From: Membranipora membranacea
Lineage: Eukaryota; Bryozoa; Gymnolaemata; Cheilostomatida; Membraniporidae
Length of the DNA: 64,000 bases
Reading direction: 5' to 3'
NCBI GenBank assembly: GCA_914767715.1
Contig: OU612069.1
Location: forward strand, 28,517,387 to 28,581,386
In this document: positions 48,621 to 61,216 of the stretch, piece after piece
Numbering within the stretch: the stretch's first letter is position 1
How the letters are laid out: the number at the start of each line of letters is the position of its first letter
The notes under the pieces: generated by a model
The model's input: only the letters and a program-made list of their open reading frames with translations
Database searches by the model: none
What the model was told of the DNA's origin: nothing
Position numbers and translations under genes: made by a program

Positions 48621-50213
48621 AGGCAAATGGAATAGGGAAATACAACGTCCTATGGTGCGCAATCACTATATGGATGGATTTAAAAAGTAAAAAAAAATGA
48701 ACTAATGTTACTGAGAATAAACTGCACTTAAACAACTATCCCAAAGGATTCAAACCTGTATTTCAGATAATAAACATATCACCAACCTTATTGCGTTAAT
48801 CCTAAGCATGATGACGGAAATGAGGGCTTACTTCAGTATGATACCAAATTGTTGGCTGAAAAACAAGGATAATTGACATTAAATGAAAGAAAAGGCAAAG
48901 CAATTCTCGGTTACAATAGATAGTTTCATAGAACAACAGTGAGTGTGTTATAAAGAATCAAAGACAACAATTTATCTTTTATTCACAATCAGCACAAATA
49001 TTTTCATCTCTTTTTTATATAATGTATTATAGCATACAATTCCCTTTACACACATCACGAAAAGAAAAAGATGACTCTTACAACAGACTGTTGATATCGG
49101 CGATGTTACGGTGGTAGATCCGGAAAAGAGGACTTTGACAGTAAAAATATTTTTGAAAAGAGCAGGAGTGTTTGGCTGGTCATTATTGAATTGGATTTTA
49201 CTTTCTATCTGCTGTTTAGTTGGGTGATTAGAGCGGGATTGTGTGATAAACTAAGCTTAATGAGTCCAATTATGTGGTGGAATGGAATATCAACATACCG
49301 GATGGCAACCACATAAAACATACGGCAATAGTTCGGCAACAGTGACTAGTAAGCACCAAATGTGGATACTGTTGATGTGAACACTGAATTTGTTACGACT
49401 TTATGTAGGATCGTTTTGAACAGCAATTTACAATTATCACAGAATACTGTGAAGGTTTGAACGGGTATGTGCTGGTATACATAAATATTGTGAAAAAGAC
49501 ATCAAGAATGGATTTAATCAGGGGAAATAGACCTTGACCTGCTCTCTCATGCGGCTGTAAAAGCTGTATATCCATGTACTCACACTTACCTCTGGTGTTT
49601 TGGGTGTGTGTGAAGCGTAAAAATTGGTTTAACTGTACCTCAAACAAACTGGCCTCTATCTTTCTTAGAAAGAGTGTACCAAATTTATCACATCAGTCAG
49701 ATAATAAACAAACATAATTATGTGTCATGCATTTTGTTACCCTATCAAGTCGTTACAAGTAGTAAATCCATATCACAGCATTGCATTGTATACATTCAAG
49801 ATTGATTTTCAGATATCAATTGTATGGGAACCAGACCTGACTAGCGCGTGCTAGAAGGGGTTTAACTATAGTTAGATATGCTACTAGCTTAGCCTTGATC
49901 GAAACGAAGCGTAAGCTTCTCTTAATCATACCAAGAGTTCGATTTGATTTAGCCACTACATTTTTAATATAATTATGTCTTCCATTTCAGTGGAGTCGAT
50001 TTGCACCAGAGGCATCTAAAAGTGTTTGAGGTTGTTGTTGGTTTGTCAGATTGTCCCTTCATGAACATGGACACGCTTTTTGTTGTCATCCTCATTCCTC
50101 ATTTTTTAGACCAGTCATTGACCGTTGACCGAAATTCTAAGCTAGGGCTGCACTTTGGCCGCGGACGTAATTTGTAGTGCCACATTTGGAAAATCACTTT
50201 GAACAGAATCAAC
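48621..50213. other. Non-coding spacer
   Basis: AT-rich sequence with no recognisable coding region, RNA gene or mobile element. Confidence 0.5.
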
Positions 50214-50271
50214 AGATCAATACCAGATCAATACCAGATCAATACCAGATCAATACCAGGTCAATACCAGG
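50214..50271. repeat. 11-bp tandem repeat
   Basis: About five copies of CAGATCAATAC, the last with a G substitution (CAGGTCAATAC). It is a simple minisatellite in intergenic DNA. Confidence 0.9.
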
Positions 50272-50682
50272 GCTCCCCATGTTATATACTAAAGATTGAA
50301 GTTTGGGTGTTTTTAAGGTGAAGAAAAGATTTGGTCAGTTCGATTTAAACATGATGAAAAGATTTCCCCATTTTGAGCCAAAATTGAAGAGAAGATCACA
50401 CCATTAATTACCATTAAACTCATGCACAATGCTGGCCCAGTTCTCTATATTTATGTTAAGTGGTATGTCCAGGCAATCGGTTGTTTCGAAGAATTGAAGA
50501 TTGCTCTATTTATTCTCTGAAGACAATTGAGACAGCTATGTGTGCAGGGTGCCCCATACCAAGTAGTATCACTTTCCATCAGTTACTTCTATCACCTCTT
50601 TATTTAATCAAATCTAGACTCTAGTCGATAATTACAATATATTGCTCATGCTATTGATTTGGGTATCCGGTCATTATCCCAA

Positions 50683-50990
50683 TGTCATTTTCCCACCAAG
50701 CCATTTTCCTACCTCTCGTTTTCCCACCAAGCCAAAATCCCATCAAGCCATATTCCCACTGAGCCATTTTCCCACCAGAACACTTTCCCACCAGGACGAT
50801 TTCTCACTGATCCATTTTCTCACCAGGACGTTTTCCCACCAATCTGATTTCCCAACATGACATTTTCTCACCAAGCTGTTTTCCCACCTAGATAAATTCC
50901 CACAGCGCCATTTTCCCACCTGGACGTTTTCCCACCGATCTATTTTTCCATCCAGACGTTTTCCCACTTGCAATTTTCCCACATTTGCAT
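50683..50990. repeat. Degenerate 16-17-bp repeat TTTTCCCACC
   Basis: About 18 degenerate copies of a unit like CATTTTCCCACCAAGC, with the TTTTCCCACC core conserved and the remaining 6-7 bases variable. It is open in several frames on both strands because the unit lacks stop codons, not because it codes. Confidence 0.9.
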
Positions 50991-52197
50991 TTTTCGAATG
51001 ATCGCTGGTAGCTTCTTTCTGATGTTGTTGTCGTTTGTTTCTGTTCTTTCTGCTGTTTTTCAGGCATTAAAACTGTTAGGTTAAAGTTATGTTAAAGTCT
51101 AGTCATAAAAGTTTTGTTGTTCCTTCTTGTTCTAGAATAGAGTCCCAATGTCTACGATTGTTATCATTGGAGTTGAAAATGCATTTCAAGGTTTTGAAAA
51201 TGACTTGAACAGTTTTCTCATGATTTTTCACATCTTGGCTCTTTTACGATGCCTTGTAATAATGCATAGTTGTGTTCACCTAAGGAACTTTTGTCAGATT
51301 TATGAAGGCGCTTGTTTGTGAACAGAAGATGCACACACCAGCATATGATATGTTCAAATTCTTGGGTGCATGACCTCATATGCCATTTTGTATTTTTAAC
51401 AAGAATTTTATCTCAAATAAATATTTTTGCTTTGAATTCTTTTTGGGGATTGGATGAAATTATTAAAATTATTGGTTTTCAGTCAAATCGCTATAGTCTT
51501 CTGAAGTGCCGAGGAGGGGCAGCATAGCTGTCTCCCACCTTCAAAAATTTTTCGCGATATCTATATCATAGTATGAATTTCTATGCATGCGGGACATGAA
51601 CAGCGGTTCCCACTCACTTCTCACACTGCATGTTGTTTAATTGAATAAATATAGCATGGTGATGTATGAAATGCTTTGAAGAAATCAAGATCAAGACATC
51701 TGCGTGTTATCAGCCTGAAGTTGAAACTGTCATGAGGCTGGTCAATTAGTAAGTTGTTTTGATACCAAAATGGCCTAATAAATGTAAAATGAAATTTGCT
51801 TCTGGGAAGCAGGTTTTTTGTTATCAACTTATAATTGCTGTAATAATACGAAGAATGTTTTCCATTAGGAGTCAAAAACATGATGAAGAAAGAACATAAT
51901 TGTAAGTACCGAAAGTGAAAATGAATTAATTGTGAATGTCAGTGATATTTTGAGCCAGTTATTGCTTAAAAGAGGAAAAACATTGTTTTTATCTTAACTT
52001 GTGTTGCAGTTTGTTATAGTCGGTGGGAATGAGATTTGCTGGAGGTGTTTATGCGCAATTAAGTACAAAAGGATCTAGAAAAGAGAAATCAATGATGAGA
52101 TGACCTGCGTTTGCTGAGAACAGATGAATGGGCCATTTCTCAAGTTTATTACCCTAAAAAAATTAAACAGAAAATACCTTATAAGTTGAATGACACC
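50991..52197. other. Non-coding spacer
   Basis: No recognised gene or repeat. The open stretches here are short and lack homology. Confidence 0.45.
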
Positions 52198-52282
52198 AGC
52201 CTTGTCACGGGTACAAGGGTTTAGGTTTTTTGTTTGGTTCAAACCAAAAAAAACCTAAACCCGTGGCCGTGTGACAAGGCTA
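52198..52282. mobile_element. 84-bp foldback (MITE-like) element
   Basis: The left arm AGCCTTGTCAC...GGGTTTAGGTTTTTTG (52198-52239) pairs with the right arm ending GTGACAAGGCT (52271-52281); the inner parts match apart from small differences. Read on the minus strand the end is TAGCCTTGTCACACGG, nearly the same as the end of the foldback at 18327-18360 (TAGCCCTGTTCACACGG). No clear target duplication was found. It lies about 370 bp upstream of the FLYWCH/MULE gene. Confidence 0.75.
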
Positions 52283-52652
52283 GAACAACACTAGTATATC
52301 AGTAGCAAATTATAACATGGTTTAACAGAACTTATTTCCTCTTTGAATTCCATAGCAAGAATTGAGAGGATTGGACCATCTATTCATTTGTACTTGAAAT
52401 TCATTCATAAACAGGTACTATGGTTGCAAAAGCAATTAATTAATTCATTGAAAACTGTTATGCCTGTTGGTTCGGCATAATTAGTACTTGTGGTTGTTTT
52501 CCCGACATTGATTATGCTGCCACAATCGACGATTAATAAGAAATGAGACCTTTGACAATTTTCTCTACATATTGAACAAAACTGAAGTTGCCTGCCCTTG
52601 AGAACCAAAATTAAGATATCATTGAAATTAAAACAGAGTTGTCCTTTTTGCA

Positions 52653-55600
52653 ATGGCAGACTTCAATCATGACAATGTGCTAGAAAGTAACCAAGGTGGC
52701 AGAAAATATTATCCCAATGGTTACTCTTATATTAAAAAAAAAACTACTGCCATATCAGTGTACTGGAGCTGCAGTGAGAAGGGAAAGTGGAAATGCACTG
52801 GAACACTGAAAACATCAGTGGACCTTGAGATGCCAGTGGTAAGTCTGCTTTGATTGATTAAAATAATCTTCTTGGATCAACTATTGAAGAAATTTATTGT
52901 AGGTTCTGTAAGACATGTGCCAATACAGCACCTACCACACGTGACACCACACACCTACATGACCCGCCAGCACCCGTTTTTCAATGCCCCTCCAGAACAG
53001 CATAAAATTCTGTAATTAAAGGTTATTATTTCTGTTTCTAGTGCTATCAATTATTCAGCGTTTCAAATTTTCTGTCACAGGAGATGAAAGCTCACACACA
53101 CGATCCCGATGAGCGACAATACTGTGAGGAACGGGTATTTATTAACTCACTCACTGTGCATATACTTTAAGAGAGTATATGCTGTGAGGAACGGAAATTG
53201 TCGTCCTATCCTATACTAAAGTAAATGCCGTGTACTATTAGTATGTATAGTTGTTCTATAACCGTCCTACTTATAAATTGGTTCTAACTATGTTTGTAGT
53301 TATGGTTTTAAATCTTACACTCCGGACACTTCAAAATGTCACTTTATTGTGTAATTTATTTGTAGTTCTAATTTGGAGTTACCTCCTCTTTCATGCACTG
53401 AAGAAAGACAAGATCGCTCAAATCTATTAAAACGTGGTTCCAATTGGTAATGCTAGCACTCTGGTGAGTACGAGGTATTTAACTTATTAATTTATAGTGA
53501 CGAACAGCTGGTTCCCACTACTCCACAAAGCAATTTACTACGGGGTTGTTATTGAGCCTGACCTCTTCTTAGCTTCACTAGAAGTTGCCTTCAAGTTGTT
53601 TAAGAAAGGTTCCTGCCGATAACCTGCTAAGACCCCTGTCTTGTTCTAACAGTAAAACTCTTGGTGAGCTTCGAGACAATGCTCTTACACCACAAAGTCA
53701 ATATAATCCTTAGATGTTAATATGACACAATCACTATTTATGAATGTGTTCAGGTACGTTTGATATTTTTTGTTATTCAACTTAGGTGACTGATTTTATT
53801 TATAAGCACCTACTTGATCTCTGTATAGTGCCTGGAAGCCCAATCAGGTAATCAAGGCGGTGTATCAGTATCACAGGCCTCTTAGCCAAGTTAAATTAGC
53901 TAAAGACTCCAACCCAATTTCTAGTGAAGGAAAGAGGTATCAGTCTGTGGTCACTCTAAAATTAATGTTCAATTTCTATATTCAATGTTGAATTAATGTT
54001 TCACAGATTAGAGGTATCTTATCTTAAATCGGTAGCGTCCTACTTCTTTAAAACACAAGAATCTAATCCTAAACTATTATTCCGAAACTTAATCTATTTA
54101 ACCCCCAAGCAAATATGAATACTAATTAATACTGTTCTGCTTTGACAATAGTTCCCAATGATACTTCTAAAATGATTTCCGACTTGATATGAGCACCTAC
54201 GCGAAATACCTGCGTTTATGGTGGGTCACAATGATTTCCGACTTTGATATGAGCACCTTACGCGAATTACATGCGTTTTTGGTGGGTCACAATGATTTCC
54301 GACTTTGATATGAGCACCTACGCGAATTACATGCGTTTATGGTGGATCACAATGATTTCCGACTTTGATATGAGCACCTTACGCGAATTACATGCGTTTA
54401 AGGTGGGTCACAATGATTTCCGACTTTGATATGAGCACCTTACGCGAATTACATGCGTTTAAGGTGGGTCACAATGATTAAACCTCCTAAAGTTAATTTT
54501 GAATCCTGTTTCAGAGTGTTGTTATAGTAACAATTAACAACGACTTACTTTAGTTGATTGCAAAATTGCCTTATAAACTCTTAGTGAATATGACCTAACG
54601 TCTGAGTACCTGACGAACTGTCCCTAATTACTTTGCAAATTACTATATGCATAGAAATCAATTACAACAGTATATTCACTAAAGTTATTGTTTATTGTCT
54701 TGATACTTATAAAAAAATGATAATGTAATTCAAATGATACTCACAGTATATATTGGTCCTTAGACTCCACTTTAGTGTTAGCGTTCCAACAAAGATCTCT
54801 GATTTAAAAGCTAGCATTTATTAAATCAAAATATAATGTCTTTTACTAGCTATGTAAAAAGTTGACTGTGCTGCTCAAAGAATTAAACTGTACTAATTTA
54901 CTGTTCAAAATTTCGGCCTTTATATAGGTGCCGATTTTTGTGCTGACTCTGCTTGTTGTCGTTTGATTAGCTGTCGGCGGATTAGTGGATTAGTGTCTCT
55001 TGTGGCTTTGTTATATGAAACCGTTCTGTGGTCACGTCACGTGGTATATGGCTGTTGTTCCTCAGTCTACCTTCTGGAATTTATTGTTCTATTTTTGGGC
55101 TGACTTGTTGTTGTTACTCCATGATTAATTACTTCTGTGTCATCCTGAAGATTACTTGGTACTTGGTGCTATGACGTTTTGGAAAACCAAATTCCTGAAG
55201 ATTAATTGGTTCTTGGTACTAGGATTAGTGTCTCTTGTGGCTTTGTCATATGAATCCGTTCTGTGGTCACATCACGTGGTATATTGCTGCTGTTCCTCAG
55301 TCTACCCTCTGGAATTTGTTGTTCTATTTTTGGGCTGACTTTGTTGTTGTTACTTCCTGGTTAATTACTTCTGTGTCACCCTGGAGATTACTTGGTACTT
55401 GGTACTATGACGTTTTGGAAAACCAAATTACTGCGTCACTGGAATTCCTATTTTCTGACAGGATTAGCCTGCTGCGGTTATCTTCGCTACATCTTTGATG
55501 GATTACTTCTGCGTCTCTCTGTTCGTTGTGTATGCTTGTGACTACAAAATACCATGGCGGTTACTGGGTGCATTTGTTTCCATCTCTATCTGTACCCTCT

Positions 55601-58250
55601 GACTTCTGCGGCTGGCTGAATATAACTACATATCTCAAGTGCCCATTTTTGGTACTGACAATACCATGCAACCAAGGCTAGAATGTCAGTAAAACAAAAG
55701 GCTATAGACACAAGGGATAAACCAGCAGCAATCACACTGGATGCATTCTGCTTGCAGGATAGCCTTGTGACATAGTCTATCTCTGCAGCACAGCAGTGGT
55801 GGCGCTGCCTTCCATCAAGAAAGGCAACTCCCATGGTTCAAGGTTATGAGATATCAAAACCAGTGTTCTATTTAGGCCCAAATATTTCCAAAATATGGGT
55901 TTCCATTGTTTTCCCAATTTTGGTACTCAGACTAGGTGAATGAGTTCAAGCCCTATGCTGCAGAGACGAACGTATGCCTCAACAGTTCGCACATGCGCAG
56001 ACTGCACTGGATGTATTGATAACAATGCCAGATGAAGCAAAGGAAGTAAATATAATATAAATGTAACCATCCAATATGGCCAGCCATAAAGGTTTGGTGA
56101 TGAAAATTGTCCAGTCATAGCAGAAGGATGGGGGGGGGGGTTCTATAAAGTGCTTTCTGAAAATCTAAAATGTTGGCTTAAATAATCCCTTTAAAAAAGA
56201 TACAGCTTGGTTTCTAAAACAGAACTTCCTCAGTCTTGTTCTGTGTGGGTAAGATAAAGCATCTTGAGGGGTATTTGTCTAAAGTCATAGAAGGTATTTC
56301 GTTTTAGGTCGAGATTCGCAAAGCTCATTTATTTTTTTGGCTGCTTGTGTCACTAAGTTTGAAGGCTATACGGACATGACGGTTTAGATCTTTGAGATCA
56401 TTGGCTCTTTGGTGTTTGAAGGTTTGCAAATGGAATGAGATGGCACTCTCAATTAATGCCTCGTAGGCTAGCTTGATGATCTTAGCGCCGACAACTAGTT
56501 TTGATAGTTTCTTTATAATATCTAGACATTTGCTGATTTTATTTGTTACTAGATTTGTACTTTTGGAGAATTTAAGTTTTGAGGTTACTATGGTGCCGAG
56601 GTAGTCGTTTCTCTCCACTTGTTCAATAATATACTGTTTGAGTGGGTTTGGGTTTATGCCATTTTTTGTAAAGAGCAGCTCTTTGGTTTTGCTAGAGTTG
56701 ATGATTAGATAGTTTTGATCACACCAGAAGGCGATGTTGTAGACTTCAGCTTGCATGTTGGAGTTTTCCCCTCTATTCATATGTTGCAGTATAATTGTAT
56801 TGTCATCGTATATTAGAATGGAGAAGTTGGTTTGTGATGTATTCATTGTCTCAACATACATGCCGACTTTGGTGGTCGTATATATTGGTGGGTGCTAAGG
56901 TATTTAGATGTACCCATGCTGGGGAGAGCCGTGAGGCGTGAGCTGAAAAAAAATAGATAGACAGGGAGATTTTGCCATAAGTAATAGTTGAAGTTGTCAG
57001 CCTCCTTTAAAAGAGCAGACAACTGAAAGCATTGAAGCTTAGTATCATAGGTAACGCTTTGAGAGAGTCTAATCCTAAGATTTAACTTGAACTGGCACTG
57101 TAGGATCAAAATCATATATCTCATTGGGATCATCCTTTTAATTATGAGTCTCATTTTGAAGGAACCTCCATCAATGAAGATGGACCTGTCCAACAGAGCT
57201 ACCAATGTCCACCAAACTGCAAGTTTATAGATTGAAGGTTGAATTATTTGAATTATTATCTTTCAAGGAGAAAAGCACATGGTGATACTTTTGTACTTTT
57301 AGGCACTAGGCAGTGCGAATGCATTAAGGAAGGTTGTGTCCAGAAAGAGACAACAGGCCTTGCCCCCTCTGCCCAACAATATGGAGGAACTGGTGTTTGA
57401 TCCTGATATTTGGACAACTTTTGAAGACGACCCACAAAGATTCGTTCTCTACGATAACAGAAACCAGGGAGCCAGGATAGTTATCTTCGCTCATAATGCC
57501 CCATTACAGTACCTTTGCACTCAAGATAGATGGTTCATGGATGGAAATTTTAATCTATCGCCAGCTAACCTCCAGTTTCAGCAGATTTATGTCATCAGAT
57601 GCCCTATCGGAAACACATCCACCACATGTGTTTATGCTTTGCTGCAGCTAAAAACTGCAGCAACCTACAGAGAACTGTTAGAAACTGTACTGTTAGAATG
57701 TCGGAACAGAGATTATGTCTCCAATCCTCAATTCATTCATATGGACTATGAAATGGCAGTCATCAATGCTGCAACTCTTCTGCTGCCAAATGCTGCAATC
57801 TGTGGCTGCTTTTACCATCTTTGTCAGGTAAAATTGGTTCAAAAAATCTGCATAACTGCATACTGTTACCTAGTACAGGTGGGATTATCACCAACAACAT
57901 CAGATTAAGCGTTTATAATTGTTGTCAGATGACAGCTTTGAAAAACATATCCTGTGAAATTCAATCCACTGCTATGGGTATGACCATGACACCCCATTTA
58001 AATTTAACAGGTGGATCGTCAGCTGCGAGCAGTTTTGCATTTTTGAAAATTTCCCTTTTTTTTGGTTTTTCAATTATTTAACAGTCCACATGGAGGAGGA
58101 TTCAGCGGTTAGGGATGGTGGACCTTTACTCTCGAGAGGAAGCAGTGAAGCTATTCTGCGGGTCAATAGATGCACTAGCATTTCTGCCTCTGCAGCAAGT
58201 GAATGCTGGAATGGCATTTCTACGCCAAAATATACCAGACAATGCACCAG
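52653..58250 (+). CDS. FLYWCH zinc finger / MULE-type transposase protein
   Basis: Four in-phase exons: 52653-52838, 53081-53134, 57303-57827 and 58085-58250. The first two encode a FLYWCH finger (GGRKYYPNGYSYIKKKT, YWSCSEKGKWKCTG, KAHTHDPDER) with its Cys2His2 ligands split by an intron. The third carries a Mutator-like transposase core: DRWFMDGNF (first Asp), FIHMDYEMAVINAA (second Asp) and CGCFYHLCQ (the conserved C-x-x-H). The fourth continues the alpha-helical part (RRIQRLGMVDLYS, AFLPLQQVNAG). The ATG at 52653 has a good context. The C-terminus and the catalytic Glu lie after 58250 and were not found. It may be a transposon, or a domesticated copy given its introns. Confidence 0.8.
54171..54476. 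repeat. 60-bp tandem repeat, five copies
   Basis: Copies start at 54171, 54230, 54291, 54351 and 54412, each beginning AATGATTTCCGACTT and containing GCGAATTACATGCGTTT then GGTGGGTCAC. Differences are single substitutions and one-base indels. Confidence 0.95.
54988..55432. repeat. Direct duplication of about 210 bp
   Basis: The segment from 54988 (GATTAGTGTCTCTTGTGGC) to about 55196 is repeated from 55223 to about 55432 with scattered differences, including the shared end TATGACGTTTTGGAAAACC. No gene was recognised in it. Confidence 0.9.
56325..56861 (-). pseudogene. LINE reverse-transcriptase fragment
   Basis: The minus strand is open for about 178 codons and shows LIYDDNTIIL, a degraded (Y/F)xDD catalytic box in which the usual Ala is missing, followed by AFWCDQNYLIINSSKTKELLF and NDYLGTIVTSKLKFS. 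These are the palm/thumb signatures of non-LTR (jockey/Rex-like) reverse transcriptases. The finger and endonuclease parts are not seen upstream (57000-57300 on the plus map), so the copy is truncated. It lies in the intron of the MULE gene in antisense orientation. Confidence 0.75.
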
Positions 58251-58834
58251 GTATGTAAATATTACCTGCGCATACACGCTCCAGTGTATGATAAATGCAA
58301 AAATGAAATTCAGTTGTACCCCTACCTAATCTTAATATGATATACTGATACGAGTAAGAGAGCGCTTCTTGATGAAGTAGGTTTGTTCAATTAATATAAA
58401 AACGGATGGTACCTATTTCCTCCATCCGCTTACTAGGCAGTTACTCCCAAATTCAAGTGTTACCAAATTATAACCCCATCAATGTGATTTGAATATGAGT
58501 CATAACCAAATACCAAAGCAGACAGGATCAATTATGATTAGATGTCTTTATTGACATCATTGCAACCATTACGGTGAGATTCATGCACCTTGCTTATTGG
58601 CACTGTTTAGGAATCATAATGTAGTTCATTATCACATCATAAAATAATTATCTTCTCTTTCAATAATAGAGGACAACTCTGCGTTATTCCCACGAGTACC
58701 TAAACTTATATCACTGTTAACCAAAAACATATGCTCATCACTTGGTTTATTAACAGTACACAAACGGGAGGACATTATTGTACATGCTGATGTCGTTGAT
58801 ACACAGTTTCGAATTGTGACCTCTCTGTTTGCAG

Positions 58835-59949
58835 ACCCCGATATTTCTCGCTAATCACACAATGCACTGGGATGAAAAGATGTGGGATTCTCCCCAAAAG
58901 TGAGTTTGGCAAAATTATTCAGAGCAAGTCAAAGTTTGAAGTTACCTCTCCTACCATAAGATTTAAAGGATATATATGGTCATAACTACCGAACAATCCG
59001 CTGCAAATCGTTGAAATCAAACAAGTATAAGTGGAGTCATCAAATTCCTTGGTCTCCTAAACCACTTAGACATTTGTGTGCAAGACTTCTTGTTCAGTGA
59101 TAATTGAATTAGGATCAGGTGACTTGGAATTTAGGTCAACCAGCCAGGATCTGAGGAGCCTTTAAAAGTTTGGCTGACCGCCTGTTCATTCAGGATTACC
59201 TAGAATTAAATATTGTGTTGCAGCTCCCTGGCTTGACCTGAAGTGAAGCCGACCATAGCAGTATTTGCTATAAATTGCAACTAACCATACGAGTTAACAG
59301 ACAGAAACTCAGTTATCAATTTATGGTAGATGGAATCTAATATAGCATAAATTATACAGAACTTATTATTCATATGATTTTAGGTTTAACCCTGACAGAT
59401 TTCTTGATATGTCTAAGATTGAACCCTTCAAGTTCGAGCCGTTTGGTATCGGCAAAAGAAAATGTCCCGGCTATCGTATGGCTGATATGGAGGCTGAAAT
59501 ATTTCTCATTCTTCCGCTCAAAAGTTTCAAGGTAGGAATAATATACAACCTTTGGTATAGTATGGTGAGCACATACTGAATTAATCAATAGTCAGCTCAT
59601 GGCAGCCTTCAAACATTAAATTATAAGTTCCTTTGTAAAATGCCAATTAGTCAGCCCCGATTTGACTCTGCCCTTACGCCTTGTAAAAACGTCATGCTTT
59701 ACCTATTCGTTTCAAAACAATGTGTTACATCCCTAAATCAAATCGTATACTCTGATCATTGGCTGTTCATAACGGAAAGCTGCATGATGGTACTCTTAGC
59801 TTGTTATCCACTCAGTAAATCCAATTTATCATATTCCATTGTTCTTTCACCTTTAGGTGACCTTGCTGCCAGATCAGCCTCTGAAGTATAAGTTTGGTAT
59901 CTTAGTAAAGCCAGATGTGGAGATTTATGCTTCCGTAGAGAAAAGATAG
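58835..59949 (+). CDS. Cytochrome P450, C-terminal exons
   Basis: Three exons join in phase: 58835-58899 (TPIFLANHTMHWDEKMWDSP), 59384-59531 and 59857-59949 (stop TAG 59947). The middle exon has the PERF-like FNPDRFLD and the haem-binding loop FEPFGIGKRKCPGYR with its ligand Cys. The last ends IYASVEKR, a normal P450 end. The region 58670-58834 holds possible ExxR-side sequence (TLRYS, and in another frame HKREDIIVHADVV), but I could not make a clean exon from it, and no N-terminal exons are seen upstream. It is either the end of a longer gene or a partly decayed one. The final strand (YKFGILVKP...VEKR) loosely resembles the CYP20 family; that assignment is weak. An AATAAA at 60366-60371 could be its polyadenylation signal. 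Confidence 0.85.
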
Positions 59950-60640
59950 ACACGCAGGGCAGCTCAAGCTGGTGTCAACATCAAAGACACTTAACCACAA
60001 TATAAACAATCTAAGAGAATATACACATTGCTATCAACCTGTAGCTCGAGCCAGCAAACTAATAGTTCACTCTTACGCATTTACTTTGATCTAAAAAAAT
60101 TTCATTGACAGCACTGAACACAAACTTATCAGACATCATGTTTTTTGCTCTCATTCATATCACACTACTTCTTTATAAGCTACTAGGTATCCCTCTCAAC
60201 ATGAGAGACGACCGTATCTGTAATGCTTTCCTTTTTATCAGCATCATACGAAGGCGAGAAGATTAACTTATATAAAAAGATGAAGATTAGAACCCAATCT
60301 GAGAAAATTTTGGATAATACAATCTAAAACAAAAAACTGTCCTACATTTGTCGGTTTTATTCTATAATAAATGTACATTGCAAGGTCATACATATACATA
60401 TAACAAGATATGACTCTGATGACAATTTTATATTTGCTGCTAGCTGCTATAGTTTTACAATTTATGTTGGCGAAATCTATATATTTATTATATATATTTA
60501 TATATTTAAGAGAATAAAAAAAGTACTAATTTTAGAAAACATTAATCCATTTTATGCGACTGTAATACTTATCTCAGACTTTTCAAGGCTGGCAATTTCT
60601 CAGACACTGAAAGGATGTAAACAGATATCATCAACCCTTG
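59950..60640. other. P450 3' UTR and spacer
   Basis: AT-rich sequence with AATAAA at 60366-60371 and 60513-60518. Nothing coding is recognised. Confidence 0.5.
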
Positions 60641-61216
60641 GCAGGGTCTAGGGTTAGTCACCCTGGAGAGCAGGGTCTAGGGTTAGTCACCCTGGAGAGC
60701 AGGGTCTAGGCTTAGTCACCCTGGAGAGCAGGGTCTAGGGTTAGTCACCCTGGAGAGCAGGGTCTAGGGTTAGTCACCCTGGAGAGCAGGGTCTAGGGTT
60801 AGTCACCCTGGAGAGCAGGGTCTAGGCTTAGTCACCCTGGAGAGCAGGGTCAAGGGTTAGTGACCCTGGAGAGCAGGGTCTAGGGTTAGTCACCCTGGAG
60901 AGCAGGGTCTAGGCTTAGTCACCCTGGAGAGCAGGGTCTAGGGTTAGTCACCCTGGAGAGCAGGGTCTAGGGTTAGTCACCCTGGAGAGCAGGGTCTAGG
61001 CTTAGTCACCCTGGAGAGCAGGGTCAGGGTTAGTCACCCTGGAGAGCAGGGTCTAGGCTTAGTCACCCTGGAGAGCAGGGTCTAGGGTTTGTCACCCTGG
61101 AGAGCAGGGTCTAGGCTTAGTCACCCTGGAGAGCAGGGTCTAGGGTTAGTCATCCTGGAGAGCAGGGTCTAGGGTTAGTCACCCTGGAGAGCAGGGTCTA
61201 GGGTTAGTCACCCTGC
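60641..61216. repeat. 29-bp minisatellite, about 20 copies
   Basis: The unit is GCAGGGTCTAGGGTTAGTCA followed by CCCTGGAGA; period 29 bp. Two variants, AGGGTTAG and AGGCTTAG, are interspersed, and one copy lacks three bases (near 61022). Each unit contains AGGGT-TAGTC-ACCCT, a short stem-loop, and GGG runs that could form G-quadruplexes. TAGGGTTAG is identical to one and a half telomeric TTAGGG repeats, though the array is not telomeric in structure. Confidence 0.97.

Larger units (their letters stand above)
53135..57302 (+). other. Long intron of the MULE gene, repeat-filled
   Basis: A 4.2-kb intron between the FLYWCH and transposase exons. It holds the 60-bp tandem array (54171-54476), a 235-bp direct duplication (54988-55432) and a minus-strand LINE fragment (56325-56861). 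The splice sites agree in phase 0. Its size against the short introns nearby suggests growth by insertion. Confidence 0.6.

Noticed and set aside
50642..50982. Repetitive proteins encoded on both strands
   Set aside because: They result from the stop-free TTTTCCCACC repeat and not from selection for coding.
55586..55834. Minus-strand 82-codon frame with hydrophobic stretch
   Set aside because: No homology, no splice context, and it lies in a repeat-filled intron.
56843..57205. Minus-strand 120-codon frame as the LINE upstream part
   Set aside because: It lacks the finger-domain motifs expected before the catalytic box and overlaps the unrelated MULE intron sequence.
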